Below are positions 25,337 to 33,837 of a DNA stretch of 64,000 nt, piece by piece. Where the stretch lies: contig NZ_LN868538.1 of the NCBI RefSeq assembly GCF_001261775.1, positions 124,001-188,000 of the forward strand, read 5' to 3'. Below the pieces are notes generated by a model, which saw nothing but the letters and a program-made list of their open reading frames with translations, did no database searches and was not told the origin of the DNA. Numbering within the stretch: the first letter of the stretch is position 1; every line of letters starts with the position of its first letter. The position numbers were made by a program, and so were the translations under genes. The DNA is from Anaeromassilibacillus senegalensis (GTDB taxonomy: Bacteria > Bacillota > Clostridia > Oscillospirales > Acutalibacteraceae).

Positions 25337-26185
25337 TTACGCACTGGGGTTGGAGTAAGTAAACACCAGGTCGGGGGTCAGGACCTTCGTCCCGTAGTCG
25401 TAGAACATAGAAATTCCATAGTCGTTCGACAGGGGAATCTTCTCCGGGTCCTTGTAGGGATAAATGACTGCAGGTTGTGCGATCGCGCCTTCAATCATAA
25501 TGATCGCTTTCGCGTCCGTGGGAAGAAAGACGCTGGAATAGACGCGGACGCCGTGGAAGGTGGTGAAATCCTCGGCGGCGGTGTCCACGTTCGCGTTATG
25601 GACGGTCTTGTCCAGGTAGTCCCGCATATTCCCATAGAAGTTCGGGGACAGGATCAGGCGCATAATATTACGGGGAACGCCGCGAACATAGTCGTTCTTC
25701 ACGGTTTCAAGGCTCTGGATCAGGGCTTCGGTGATCTTTCCGGCATCGGTTTCGGACGTGGTGAAGGCAGTCCCTTCGGTGAAGCCGGCCTGGAAGAAGG
25801 CAGTATCGAACTCAGCGGCCACGGTATCGACGTGATTGTCGGCGCGCCGGGCCATGATGTTTCCGACGCCGAAGGTATCCAGGTCAAACTTCGCAGCTTC
25901 CTCCACGATCTCGCGGTGGGTGTTCAGATTCACGGTAGTCGGAGGAACGGTCAGGGCGGTTCCCTTGCCGGCGGCTCTGGCGGTCCCGTACTCCTGGGAC
26001 GCGCTATTCTTGAAGCGCCGATATTCGACGGAACCGCTGGCGGGGTTTCCGGTGTAGGATTGAGACTTCAGACCAGAAGACAGGGTTTCCTTTTGAATGT
26101 TTTGAATTACCAATCCGGACAGTTCGGACAGCTCGACCTTCGTCGAACCGGACTGGATCAGGCTAATAGCTTTCGTTCTTGCCAT
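25337..26185 (-). CDS. Major capsid protein (HK97-fold)
   Basis: 282 aa. The order is that of HK97-type capsids in SPP1/PBSX-like phages: N-arm (VELSELSGLVIQNIQKETL), E-loop region (GSVEYRRFKNSASQEYG), spine helix, and P-domain/A-domain strands (NFYGNMRDYL, RVYSSVFLP, YDYGTKVLTPDLVFTY). The scaffold gene directly precedes it. Length is short, in keeping with the ~30-kDa capsids in this group. Confidence 0.9.
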   Translation of the reverse strand: MARTKAISLIQSGSTKVELSELSGLVIQNIQKETLSSGLKSQSYTGNPASGSVEYRRFKNSASQEYGTARAAGKGTALTVPPTTVNLNTHREIVEEAAKFDLDTFGVGNIMARRADNHVDTVAAEFDTAFFQAGFTEGTAFTTSETDAGKITEALIQSLETVKNDYVRGVPRNIMRLILSPNFYGNMRDYLDKTVHNANVDTAAEDFTTFHGVRVYSSVFLPTDAKAIIMIEGAIAQPAVIYPYKDPEKIPLSNDYGISMFYDYGTKVLTPDLVFTYSNPSA

Positions 26186-26221
26186 TGAATATCATTCCTT
26201 TCAGTGTATTGTGTGTAAGTG

Positions 26222-26815
26222 TTAGATCACGACAGGGCCGTCGACCTGTGCGACCGGTTCCTGTTTTGTGCCAGGGTCAGCGGGTTTCGCTCCCTTAATG
26301 TCGGGGGTCTTTCCCGGCTCCTGAGATTTGAACAGGTATGGCTTCGATTCCCGATAAGGTTTTAGAAGACCATCCAAGTTGGTTTTCAGGATGCCAGCTT
26401 CGTCAACTTCAATCTTGTCAATGTCCAGAAGAGAAATAATGTCAGCCGGATCGTGAGTCTTGTCAGCCAAGGCCATTCGAAGGGCTGTGTTCTTCTGGAT
26501 TTTCGCGATCTCTTTCTGGTGGGTAGTCCGAAGGGTATCGATCGTTTCCTGGGCCGTCTTGACGTCGTCCGCGATCTTTGTGGGATCGCCAGATCCCCCG
26601 ATTGCCTTTAATGCTTCAGCGGCCGCTTTCAGCGCATTTTCAGCGCTTGTTTTGCCGCTGTTGACACCGTTAAACTTATCGGCCGGGACAAAAGTTCCGT
26701 CGTTCCCGACGACCAAATCCACATCTTTCCCGTCTTTGCCCTTGCCTTTCAAGGCTGTTTCGACTTGGCTTGCCAGGTCTTCCCCCAGAATGGTTTTAAT
26801 GCTCTCTGTGATCAT
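26222..26815 (-). CDS. Capsid scaffolding protein (GP20-like)
   Basis: 197 aa. Central helical coiled coil (about residues 55-115, TSAENALKAAAEALKA, VKTAQETIDTLRTTHQKEIA) and a basic-to-Pro-rich C-terminus that would bind the capsid. Start ATG at 26815 has GAAAGGAG. It lies one gene before the capsid. Upstream are a terminator and the accessory genes 26967-28355, so this gene may be expressed from read-through or a weak internal promoter. Confidence 0.87.
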   Translation of the reverse strand: MITESIKTILGEDLASQVETALKGKGKDGKDVDLVVGNDGTFVPADKFNGVNSGKTSAENALKAAAEALKAIGGSGDPTKIADDVKTAQETIDTLRTTHQKEIAKIQKNTALRMALADKTHDPADIISLLDIDKIEVDEAGILKTNLDGLLKPYRESKPYLFKSQEPGKTPDIKGAKPADPGTKQEPVAQVDGPVVI

Positions 26816-26918
26816 GGTGACTCCTTTCTTCCGCTGTCTTTATCGTGACTTCCACACGCTTTGCGGTCCCACCTGTGCGCCGGGCAGGTGCGGCTAATTT
26901 AACAAGATAAAGATATAA

Positions 26919-26952
26919 AAAAGCAGCCTCCCTTACGGTAAGCTGCTTTCGT
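26919..26952 (-). terminator. Leftward terminator after the accessory block
   Basis: On the minus strand AAAGCAGC and GCTGCTTT pair around a 14-base loop (an 8-bp stem) and are followed by a T-run. It separates the accessory genes from the structural genes, as is common for morons. Confidence 0.68.
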
Positions 26953-26966
26953 TTATAACATTTAAT

Positions 26967-27497
26967 TTAGAGTGTGATACTTCCGTCCTGGTTTGTTGCA
27001 ACATAGTGATTTAAATAGGTATTGACCATAGATGATTTTGTAGCTGCGGCGGATATCTTTCCAGCTTCTTTCGCAAATTTAATATTTGTTAAATCCCGAC
27101 TATTCCACCCTGTTTCAAGAACAAAGCTCCTCAATTCATCTGGGGAGTTCTCAGATAAATAAGTAATGACAAATAGCCCTACTGTTGTTTTTTTCTTTTT
27201 ATTGCCAATACCACTCATTCCACCCAGCACCATACCAGCTGGCCCAAATAGCAACCCTCCCGCGAGGCCACGACCGATAACATTTTTATCCTTTTCTATA
27301 AATTCTTGTTCACTTACAAATCCACACTCCACAATATTCATCAGAGGAATTCTATAACTTTGAATAACTTTATTTTTTCCGATAGCTTTCAGTTCAATCT
27401 GGCTGAGAATAAGATCGCACGAGTCTATTTCTAACTCGAACAACTCTTTACTTGGCCGCGTGGGAAGACCACTACGGTAAATCATGATTGCCTTCAT
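26967..27497 (-). CDS. Accessory (moron) protein with a Gly-rich hydrophobic segment
   Basis: 176 aa, family not recognised. The N-terminal ~65 residues look like a small beta domain (ELEIDSCDLILSQIELKAIG). A Gly-rich hydrophobic hairpin follows (GRGLAGGLLFGPAGMVLGGM, about 75-95), flanked by Lys-rich KKKK. Such glycine-zipper-like segments can insert in membranes. The C-terminal part reads like a second strand-helix unit. The block 26967-28355 is AT-rich compared with the capsid genes, has its own terminator and sits between MuF and scaffold, so it is an insertion of accessory genes. Confidence 0.6.
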   Translation of the reverse strand: MKAIMIYRSGLPTRPSKELFELEIDSCDLILSQIELKAIGKNKVIQSYRIPLMNIVECGFVSEQEFIEKDKNVIGRGLAGGLLFGPAGMVLGGMSGIGNKKKKTTVGLFVITYLSENSPDELRSFVLETGWNSRDLTNIKFAKEAGKISAAATKSSMVNTYLNHYVATNQDGSITL

Positions 27498-27598
27498 AAA
27501 AGCTCCTCCTATTTTCCAGATTATAACCTATAAAAATAGTTTAGCGACGTTGATTTCATTACAATAAAGCTATAAATTATACATTTGTACCATATTTT

Positions 27599-28039
27599 TT
27601 ACAGTTCTAACAACTGTCTTTTTTTAGTTTCAAATTCCTCTTGTGTAATAGCTCCCATATCCAAAAGATTTTTTAATTTCAGTATCTCATCTGCAGCGGA
27701 AGCTGTAGACTGTGGTGCATGACTTACTGCATTATTTCTTTGAGCATGCTCAACATATGTTTTAATCTCCAGTGCCGCCTGATACTTATCTTTTCCGCTA
27801 AAAACAATCGAATTATCATCTGTTGAAATATCCTGTATCGTTGCCTTCGTTCCAGTTGCACCCACAGTCTGAAAATAGATATATCCGTTCATCAATCCAG
27901 GCTTTTTAACCTGAACCGACACTACTTGTGAAAATGGAATTGTCTTTTCCCCTTTCATCATTGCTTTCGCATACTGAATATGTATCCCGTCTTCGTTTAC
28001 CACCAAGTTTTTTAATCGACCTTTTAAAACAAGCTCCAT
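27599..28039 (-). CDS. PH-like/SHOCT domain accessory protein
   Basis: 146 aa. The N-terminal ~100 residues form a beta-rich PH-like domain (KGEKTIPFSQVVSVQVKKPG, NGYIYFQTVG). A linker leads to a C-terminal SHOCT motif (EILKLKNLLDMGAITQEEFE, then TKKRQLLEL). Proteins with this layout are widespread in bacteria and phages; their role is poorly known. AT-rich, with AGGAG-type ribosome site. The 101 bases between this gene and the one at 26967 hold nothing clear. Confidence 0.72.
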   Translation of the reverse strand: MELVLKGRLKNLVVNEDGIHIQYAKAMMKGEKTIPFSQVVSVQVKKPGLMNGYIYFQTVGATGTKATIQDISTDDNSIVFSGKDKYQAALEIKTYVEHAQRNNAVSHAPQSTASAADEILKLKNLLDMGAITQEEFETKKRQLLEL

Positions 28040-28067
28040 ACCGTCCTTCTCCTCTTAATAATTACTG

Positions 28068-28355
28068 TTAATGCGCATCAAAATTAATTCTAATGCTTTC
28101 TCCTTGAATGGACCATTCTGCAAAGGTGAAATATTCACCCCAGCGATCAAGTATTTGATCGTCACTCGTCATCCAATCCTTATGGAAAGACTCTGCATAT
28201 TCGAGAGGCACTAACCAGCCTGAAAAGTCTTCACCTTCAAATTGATCTGTTTGTATTTCATGCCCTTCTCCACACGATACAAAAAACTTGGCTCCATGCT
28301 TTAATGCCTCCTTCTGTATTAGATCAAAAAACTGATCCTCTGGTGTCAATTTCAA
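28068..28355 (-). CDS. Putative immunity protein for the MuF-linked toxin domain
   Basis: 95 aa, acidic (many Asp/Glu, few Lys), with no domain recognised. It begins 2 bases after the stop of the MuF-type head protein that carries a toxin-like C-terminal extension. In polymorphic toxin systems the immunity gene is small, acidic and directly downstream, which fits here. This is inferred from position and composition only. Confidence 0.5.
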   Translation of the reverse strand: MKLTPEDQFFDLIQKEALKHGAKFFVSCGEGHEIQTDQFEGEDFSGWLVPLEYAESFHKDWMTSDDQILDRWGEYFTFAEWSIQGESIRINFDAH

Positions 28356-28357
28356 CC

Positions 28358-29782
28358 TTACAATCCCCCTTTCTCCTTTGCATTTTTGATCCTCAAATTG
28401 CTTGTTAATCCGTTTTTAATTATAGTAACAAATTTACCATTCTGCGCAACAACAACATCCTGCCCTTTTATAATAAAATCAGCTGGTCCAGCAGCTCTTT
28501 GACCATTAGGAAGTATTTCACCTAATCCTCGCCATGTTCCATGCACAATCTCATCTCTATTTAAGACTATATCTTGAATAATGGCTCTCATTTTCTCACG
28601 ACTATTCGGGTCTGATGGATCCATTCCAAAATCCACAGTATGTTTTCCAATTTTTTTGCCAAACTGTTTTTCACTAATTTCTATTCCATTATTATAAACT
28701 TTGTCTTGAGATGATTCAAGCATTTTGTTGCTTTTTGTAACTGATTTTGACTCCGGTTTTGGCTCTCTTGTATCTTGAGTCTTTAACCATTCCTCGTATG
28801 TCATATTCTCCGGCATGGGATTTCCGGAATTGTACCAGTCCAAAGCATCGTCCGGATCATATTCAACCGTGGTCGATCGACAATTTGGGTGCAAGGGCGG
28901 ATAGTTGACGCCCTCCTGGGCGTCTTCAAGTTTGAAATGCTCCCCGTCCAGAGACGCACAAACGTCGCTTGTTCGGCTGTCCAGCGTGGCGACGAACTCA
29001 TATTCCTGAACGCCGGCGGCTCTGTATGCAGCTTTGTCCGCTTCGCTGTGGAAGTGGGCGGTTTCCGTCCGAATCAGACGTTCAGTCGTCTTGTAGGACT
29101 GTCCCATTTTGGCCGACATTTCTTTCGACATGGCTGCGACACTCTTTCCCTGCATGACACCTTGCGTAATCGTCTCTCGGAGGTGAAACATAAGAGCCTG
29201 TTTGTTTTGCCATAGGCGGTCCGAAAACATGGCCCCGGACCAGGGATACGACAAGACGTTTTCAATCATGCCTTCGTTCAGCTTCGCAAACTCGTTCAGG
29301 AAGCCGGCGCGGGACTGAATATCAAAAATCTTCTTGTAGTAGCCTTCCTGGAAGGCATCGCCGAACTCGGCCTTCATCTGGGCCACGCCCTTTTCAAACA
29401 AGTCATTCAGGATCAGGTCGATCTGTCCTTGCAAAGCTTCAAGACGGGAAATGGAACTGTTAGTGGATAGGGCGTCCAGTTGTACCGTCAGAAGGGCTTT
29501 AACGCGCGGGTCCGGCTCTCTGGCAATCTTCTCAACATAGTCGCCCAAGCTTGCCTTCCATTCGCGGAACTCCGAACGGGATAGAAGGCGGACGGCCTGT
29601 TCGTAGGTCAAGCCATGTTTTCCGGCGTACTTTGAATAGAAATCATTTATCTGGCGCCGAATTTCCTTCGCAGCAGTGTCGTATTCTTGAAACATTTTTG
29701 CTGACAGGCCAGCACCGCGAAGATAGGCTTCGTTCTCGCGTTGTATGGCACGCGCGATCCAGTATTCTTTATCCCTTCTCAT
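28358..29782 (-). CDS. SPP1 gp7/MuF-type head morphogenesis protein with C-terminal toxin-like domain
   Basis: 474 aa. Residues 1-330 are a phage Mu F/SPP1 gp7-like minor head protein: RLIRTETAHFHSEADKAAYR and the zinc-like CASLDGEHF ... YPPLHPNCRSTT are the hallmark motifs. Then comes a linker rich in Lys, Ser and Glu, and a ~110-residue C-terminal domain (VDFGMDPSDPNSREKMRAII, VHGTWRG, DVVVAQNGKFVTIIKNG) of the kind found in barnase/EndoU/RelE-like toxin tails. The last part of the gene is AT-rich, unlike its front. MuF proteins with exchangeable toxin ends are known in temperate phages; the toxin activity here is inferred. Confidence 0.82.
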   Translation of the reverse strand: MRRDKEYWIARAIQRENEAYLRGAGLSAKMFQEYDTAAKEIRRQINDFYSKYAGKHGLTYEQAVRLLSRSEFREWKASLGDYVEKIAREPDPRVKALLTVQLDALSTNSSISRLEALQGQIDLILNDLFEKGVAQMKAEFGDAFQEGYYKKIFDIQSRAGFLNEFAKLNEGMIENVLSYPWSGAMFSDRLWQNKQALMFHLRETITQGVMQGKSVAAMSKEMSAKMGQSYKTTERLIRTETAHFHSEADKAAYRAAGVQEYEFVATLDSRTSDVCASLDGEHFKLEDAQEGVNYPPLHPNCRSTTVEYDPDDALDWYNSGNPMPENMTYEEWLKTQDTREPKPESKSVTKSNKMLESSQDKVYNNGIEISEKQFGKKIGKHTVDFGMDPSDPNSREKMRAIIQDIVLNRDEIVHGTWRGLGEILPNGQRAAGPADFIIKGQDVVVAQNGKFVTIIKNGLTSNLRIKNAKEKGGL

Positions 29783-31277
29783 TCAGGCCACCAGCCTTTC
29801 CAGGGACGCCTTTCTGGCCTTCCTGGGTCGTCTGCTGATCATTACCTGCTCCCAAGGAATCGTCAAACAAGCCGACACCAAAGTCCTCCATAGCTTTCTT
29901 TTTCTCGGCGTCCAATTGATCCAGTTCTTCATCGACATCCTTGACCCACGGATGATTTTGGAGGATTGTCCGTTTGGATAGAAGACCGTCACTGGTTCGG
30001 GCGTTGTTAATCACGTCGGTTTCGTTGACAGGAAGGTCCATATTAAAGATCACGTCAAAGTTGTCCTTCGTGAAATCGCCCTTTCCAGTAATCTGGAAGT
30101 AGACGTCAATGAACAGTTTCAGCCGATGGAAAGTATCTTTCAGTTCGGTTCCCAGGGAATCACAGTCGGCGTCAAGATCCATATACCGGAATCCGATCGC
30201 AGTTCCGCTGGCGTTCCCCAGGTTCGGGTCCTTTGTATCCACGGCCGACGCAAAGTCATACAGATCTCGGCGCTCATTATCCAGAAAGGCCATGACGGCG
30301 TCTATATTCAGATCGGCCTGTAACTTGTCAACGCCACCGTCGGCGTCAACCTTGATCGCCAGATACTCTTTCAATTCTTTCAAAAACTCGCCTAAATCTT
30401 GACCGCCATAGTTTTTTAGGACATAGATGAACTTCGCCACGTCCCGAAGGACATCAGCCGTTACGCTGTTCTGCCAGTTGATGTCGTCGATCAGGTCCTT
30501 CACAAAGTAGCACAGGGGAAGTTCTTCTTCGTTGTATTTTAGCCATGCGATCGGAACTTCTTCCCAGTTGTACGCCTTGTTTCCGACGGTAAAGTGTGGT
30601 TCCGTCCAGTCGTTTGATTCGTCGCCGTGGTCCTTGTCGACCTGGAAGTCTCCGGCGCCGGACCCGGCGAAGGTGTCGGTCTTAAAATACTTCACTCCGC
30701 CGGTCCACCAAAATTCGGCGTGTGTGATCGTGTGCTTCCTGGTCCCAATATAGATGATCTGGTCGTAGAAGCGAATGAAGGCGTCCAGCTTCGTTCGCTC
30801 TGAATCCCGCCACAGCGGGACGACCTCTGTCGACGGGACGCGCATGAAGGCCAGGGTCCCGTCGTCGTCGAAGTATGGTTGAATCCAGGCGATCCCGGAC
30901 ATGACCGCGCCTTTTCCCAGGCTCTTGATCTTCCGACGGAAGGTCTGGTCGAAGACCTCGTTCAGCGCGGCGCCGTAGGTTTCGCTTTCGGTGTCCACGG
31001 TCCAGGGCTTTGACAAAAGATAGTTCGCCTTCTGGTCGATCAGCTTTTTCAGTATTGGTCGTTCGATCTTAGCGTTCGAACGGTTGGCAACGTCGTTAGT
31101 TTTAGCTTGAACAGAAGAACGATTTCTGTAATACTGTTCGCCTTCCAGCATGATTTTATATTGCTCTGACCGTTTGAACTCCCGAATTTCTTCGCTGACG
31201 ATCTGGGCCAAAGTCATAGGTACTTTTTCAGGATCGGACAGGAGCAGGTTGATCCGGTCCATGACGGACAGTTCCAT
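29769..31277 (-). CDS. Portal protein (SPP1 gp6 family)
   Basis: 502 aa. Family segments: EEIREFKRSEQYKIMLEGEQ, IERPILKKLIDQKANYLL, and FIRFYDQIIYIG, with a C-terminal acidic/Gln-rich tail. The portal is the dodecameric gate through which DNA enters the capsid. It overlaps MuF by 14 bases and follows the large terminase by 10, the normal packaging-to-head order. Confidence 0.93.
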   Translation of the reverse strand: MELSVMDRINLLLSDPEKVPMTLAQIVSEEIREFKRSEQYKIMLEGEQYYRNRSSVQAKTNDVANRSNAKIERPILKKLIDQKANYLLSKPWTVDTESETYGAALNEVFDQTFRRKIKSLGKGAVMSGIAWIQPYFDDDGTLAFMRVPSTEVVPLWRDSERTKLDAFIRFYDQIIYIGTRKHTITHAEFWWTGGVKYFKTDTFAGSGAGDFQVDKDHGDESNDWTEPHFTVGNKAYNWEEVPIAWLKYNEEELPLCYFVKDLIDDINWQNSVTADVLRDVAKFIYVLKNYGGQDLGEFLKELKEYLAIKVDADGGVDKLQADLNIDAVMAFLDNERRDLYDFASAVDTKDPNLGNASGTAIGFRYMDLDADCDSLGTELKDTFHRLKLFIDVYFQITGKGDFTKDNFDVIFNMDLPVNETDVINNARTSDGLLSKRTILQNHPWVKDVDEELDQLDAEKKKAMEDFGVGLFDDSLGAGNDQQTTQEGQKGVPGKAGGLNEKG

Positions 31278-31287
31278 TCGTGCTACC

Positions 31288-32559
31288 TCATTTCAAAACT
31301 GTGATAGAAGAACCGCGTCGTGGACGCTCTACTCCATAGCGAAGGGCCGCCATAGCGTCGTCCATGAACTCGACTGGTTCGTCGATATAAAGGCCCGTGG
31401 TCGGGTCTTTTTTCCATTTCCATTGTTGGACTTCCTTCAAGGTGTTCACACATGAAGGGTGAATATGAATTTTCCGGCCTTTCAAAAAATCAATCTGGGC
31501 CTTCACACTTCCAGGTTCTTTCTTCACGGGCCGGGCGCGAAAGCCAGCCTTCTGCCAAGTCTTGATCCGGTCCGGCTCGGCGCTGTCACAGAACATTTCC
31601 ACGCACGGGTCAACCTGGGCCTTCCGGGCAAGTCCGATTATTTCTTCGGTGTCCTTCTCGAAGACGTACACTTCGGAAGTGACGTATATTTCTCCGTCCT
31701 TCCAGCCGATCCCCAGAATCGCGTCGGCATGATTATAGCCGAAGTCCTGGCCATAGTAGAAACCGTCAAAGAAGTCGCGGCCGGTCGGGAAATCATGTAC
31801 TTCGAATTTCGTCAGGATCAAACCGCCAAGCTCACCCCATTCGCCCAAGCCATAGACGCGATACCCTTCCGGGTCTTCAACCTTCCGGCGCTCCATACGG
31901 CGGGAATAGGCCGGGTCTATGAACCGATTCGACTGATAGGTGGAATGGTGGGTCAGGACGTCCGGATCAGCCTTGTCGAAGTAACGGACCTTGATCCAGT
32001 GTGTCGCGCTGACCGGATTGAAGGTCATTGTGATCTGGTAATACAGATTCGGGTTCAGTTTGGACAGATCGCCACGAAGGCGGTCGTCCAGAATGTCAAC
32101 GTCTTCGGGAAGAAGTTCTGTCGCTTCTTCACACCATATCCAGACCAGTTTTCCGTTCTTGAAGGTGATCGACTTCACCTTCTCCCGCTGGCGCTGATCC
32201 TTCACGCCTCGGAAGATGACTCTATTCCCGGTGATCTTACATTCCAAGGTCAAGGGGCTCAGGTTGACTTTCCAGAAGCGTTCGGCATAAGGGCCGAACA
32301 TTCGGTAGATCGCGGCCTGTAACTCTGCAAAGGTGCTATCGCGATTGGTTTCCTCGATCTTCCTGACGACAAGAAGGTTCGCGCCGGTATAGCGGGGATC
32401 GGACAGCTTAGCGACATAATCCTGGGCGATATTCACAGACTTGCCAGAACCGGCAGACCCCTTCAAAATGCGATAGCGGCCGCGCCATTCGTTCACGGGG
32501 CGGAAGATCGGGTTAAACTGGGCGGCGGCTCTGAACTCAATCGTTGTCGCCATAGTCAT
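31288..32559 (-). CDS. terL: Terminase large subunit (PBSX type)
   Basis: 423 aa. ATPase motifs: Walker A-like LKGSAGSGKSVNIA near residue 33-46, Walker B region LVWIWCEEA near 135-143 and the coupling motif NPVSATHWI near 178. Nuclease acidic residues lie in the C-terminal half (YYGQDFGYNHADAILG, EMFCDSAEPDRI). It translocates DNA into the capsid and cuts it. The first ATG (32559) lies inside the end of the small subunit gene, so translation is coupled. Confidence 0.95.
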   Translation of the reverse strand: MTMATTIEFRAAAQFNPIFRPVNEWRGRYRILKGSAGSGKSVNIAQDYVAKLSDPRYTGANLLVVRKIEETNRDSTFAELQAAIYRMFGPYAERFWKVNLSPLTLECKITGNRVIFRGVKDQRQREKVKSITFKNGKLVWIWCEEATELLPEDVDILDDRLRGDLSKLNPNLYYQITMTFNPVSATHWIKVRYFDKADPDVLTHHSTYQSNRFIDPAYSRRMERRKVEDPEGYRVYGLGEWGELGGLILTKFEVHDFPTGRDFFDGFYYGQDFGYNHADAILGIGWKDGEIYVTSEVYVFEKDTEEIIGLARKAQVDPCVEMFCDSAEPDRIKTWQKAGFRARPVKKEPGSVKAQIDFLKGRKIHIHPSCVNTLKEVQQWKWKKDPTTGLYIDEPVEFMDDAMAALRYGVERPRRGSSITVLK

Positions 32560-33061
32560 AGTTGATCACCACCGTCACAGGCGCCACGCTTTCCTGATTG
32601 TCCTTTAACATCCCCAAGTGCTTTCCGCACAGTTCCAAGGCCTTCAACTTGTCAACCAAACGGATTTCGCGTTCTATGGCCTGTTCAATGATCGGTTCCC
32701 CGTCTTCGTCGAAGTCCTTGTGTGGGACATATTTGACCTTTATTCCGGCGATTGTGGCCAGGTCATCCTTGCTTGCGTCCGGCTTCACTTCCGCCGTGTT
32801 CAGATCTATCACCTGGGAAGGGTCGACGAAGGCGATCCGCCCCAGTTCCCGAAGGACGCGGTCGGCGTTGATCCCGGTCCGCTTCGACCTCTCGGCCATA
32901 GCACGGTCTATGCGCGCGCGGATTTCAGGTTTTTTCAGGTTTTCACTTCCGATTGATCCGGCGGATTCCGGAGAATATCCAGCTCGGATTGCCGCCTGCG
33001 TTGCATTTAAATCAACAAGGTATTCTTCAATAAATCGCTTTTGTTTTGCTTTTAATGCCAT
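32537..33061 (-). CDS. terS: Terminase small subunit
   Basis: 174 aa. LKAKQKRFIEEYLVDLNATQ, then AAIRAGYSPESAGSIGSENLK, is the Terminase_2 (XtmA-like) signature with its helix-turn-helix that binds the packaging site. The C-terminal ~35 residues will contact the large subunit. Start at ATG 33061. Confidence 0.94.
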   Translation of the reverse strand: MALKAKQKRFIEEYLVDLNATQAAIRAGYSPESAGSIGSENLKKPEIRARIDRAMAERSKRTGINADRVLRELGRIAFVDPSQVIDLNTAEVKPDASKDDLATIAGIKVKYVPHKDFDEDGEPIIEQAIEREIRLVDKLKALELCGKHLGMLKDNQESVAPVTVVINYDYGDND

Positions 33062-33072
33062 TGCTGGTCACC

Positions 33073-33264
33073 TCAATCCGGAGGCCGTCCTCTGCTTGCA
33101 GCAGCTCTCGCTTCATGGAGTTGCTGGCACAAATCTCCTCGCATACAAATGAGCTGCATGATGTAAGCGTTCACATCTTGGCGGCCGGTCTTCAGTTTCG
33201 ATAATTTATCATCCATCAGTGCTATTTCAGCTTCATATTCTGCTATCACATTCCTGTAATCCAC
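33073..33264 (-). CDS. Small phage protein upstream of terminase
   Basis: 63 aa from a GTG at 33264, where AAAGGGG is correctly spaced; the longer open frame above it has no better start. Helical (YEAEIALMDDKLSKLKTG, AYIMQLICMRGDLCQQL) with a basic end. No family recognised. Real because it fits tightly before the terminase gene. Confidence 0.55.
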   Translation of the reverse strand: MDYRNVIAEYEAEIALMDDKLSKLKTGRQDVNAYIMQLICMRGDLCQQLHEARAAASRGRPPD

Positions 33265-33288
33265 CGCAATGGCCCCTTTCAGGTAAAC

Positions 33289-33312
33289 AAATAGCGCCCT
33301 GTAAAAACAGGG
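33289..33312 (-). terminator. Leftward hairpin terminator candidate
   Basis: GCGCCCTGT and ACAGGGCGC form a perfect 9-bp stem around TTTT, followed on the minus strand by TATTTGTTT. It separates the late activator from the packaging genes, so packaging transcription may start just below it. The 100 bases from 33313 to 33413 contain no gene. Confidence 0.55.
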
Positions 33313-33413
33313 CGCCAGAGGAGAGGAAGAGCATGAAGAAGTTAAATATGTCTTTTTGACGTATCTTGACAATACTATTTTATAACAGTTTTTGACGCAA
33401 ATGGGGCCAACCT

Positions 33414-33821
33414 TTATATTTCAAATAAATTTGCAGCTAAATTGATGAGAAACTTCTGGCGGCAGCGTTTCATGGTACGCAATGACATCGGCAGTTTTAT
33501 GTGATTCATCGGAACATGGCTGAACAGATTTAATCTGATAAATTCCTTTTCTGTATCGTCCCTGGCAAAGCTCCATGCCAATTCAACAGCCTTGATAAGA
33601 TCATCCAAATGGCGCTTTCGGGCAATCAACCGTTCCGCTTTGCGCGCTGTTTCGTCATCGCTGGTTCCGCCATGCGGCATTCCATCAGAGGGATTTTTGC
33701 CCGCCAGGATCACTTCTTCCTCTATCTCTTTTCTTCGCCTTAAAAGGTTATAATAGTCCTCCGCCGTCGCTTTACAACGTTTATAGATTCCCCGTTCCAG
33801 CTTTACACTTTTTTGCAACAT
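33414..33821 (-). CDS. ArpU/RinA-like phage late transcription regulator
   Basis: 135 aa from the ATG at 33821 (GGGAGGGGG upstream). A helical N-terminal part with EDYYNLLRRRKEIEEEV and ARKRHLDDLIKAVELA leads into a C-terminal stretch (EKEFIRLNLFSHVPMNHIKL, then SLRTMKRCRQKFLI) like a sigma-region-4 helix-turn-helix, as in ArpU/RinA proteins that turn on packaging and late genes in Firmicutes phages. The place, just before terminase, is the usual one. Confidence 0.7.
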   Translation of the reverse strand: MLQKSVKLERGIYKRCKATAEDYYNLLRRRKEIEEEVILAGKNPSDGMPHGGTSDDETARKAERLIARKRHLDDLIKAVELAWSFARDDTEKEFIRLNLFSHVPMNHIKLPMSLRTMKRCRQKFLINLAANLFEI

Positions 33822-33837
33822 GCCCCCTCCCGTTCCT

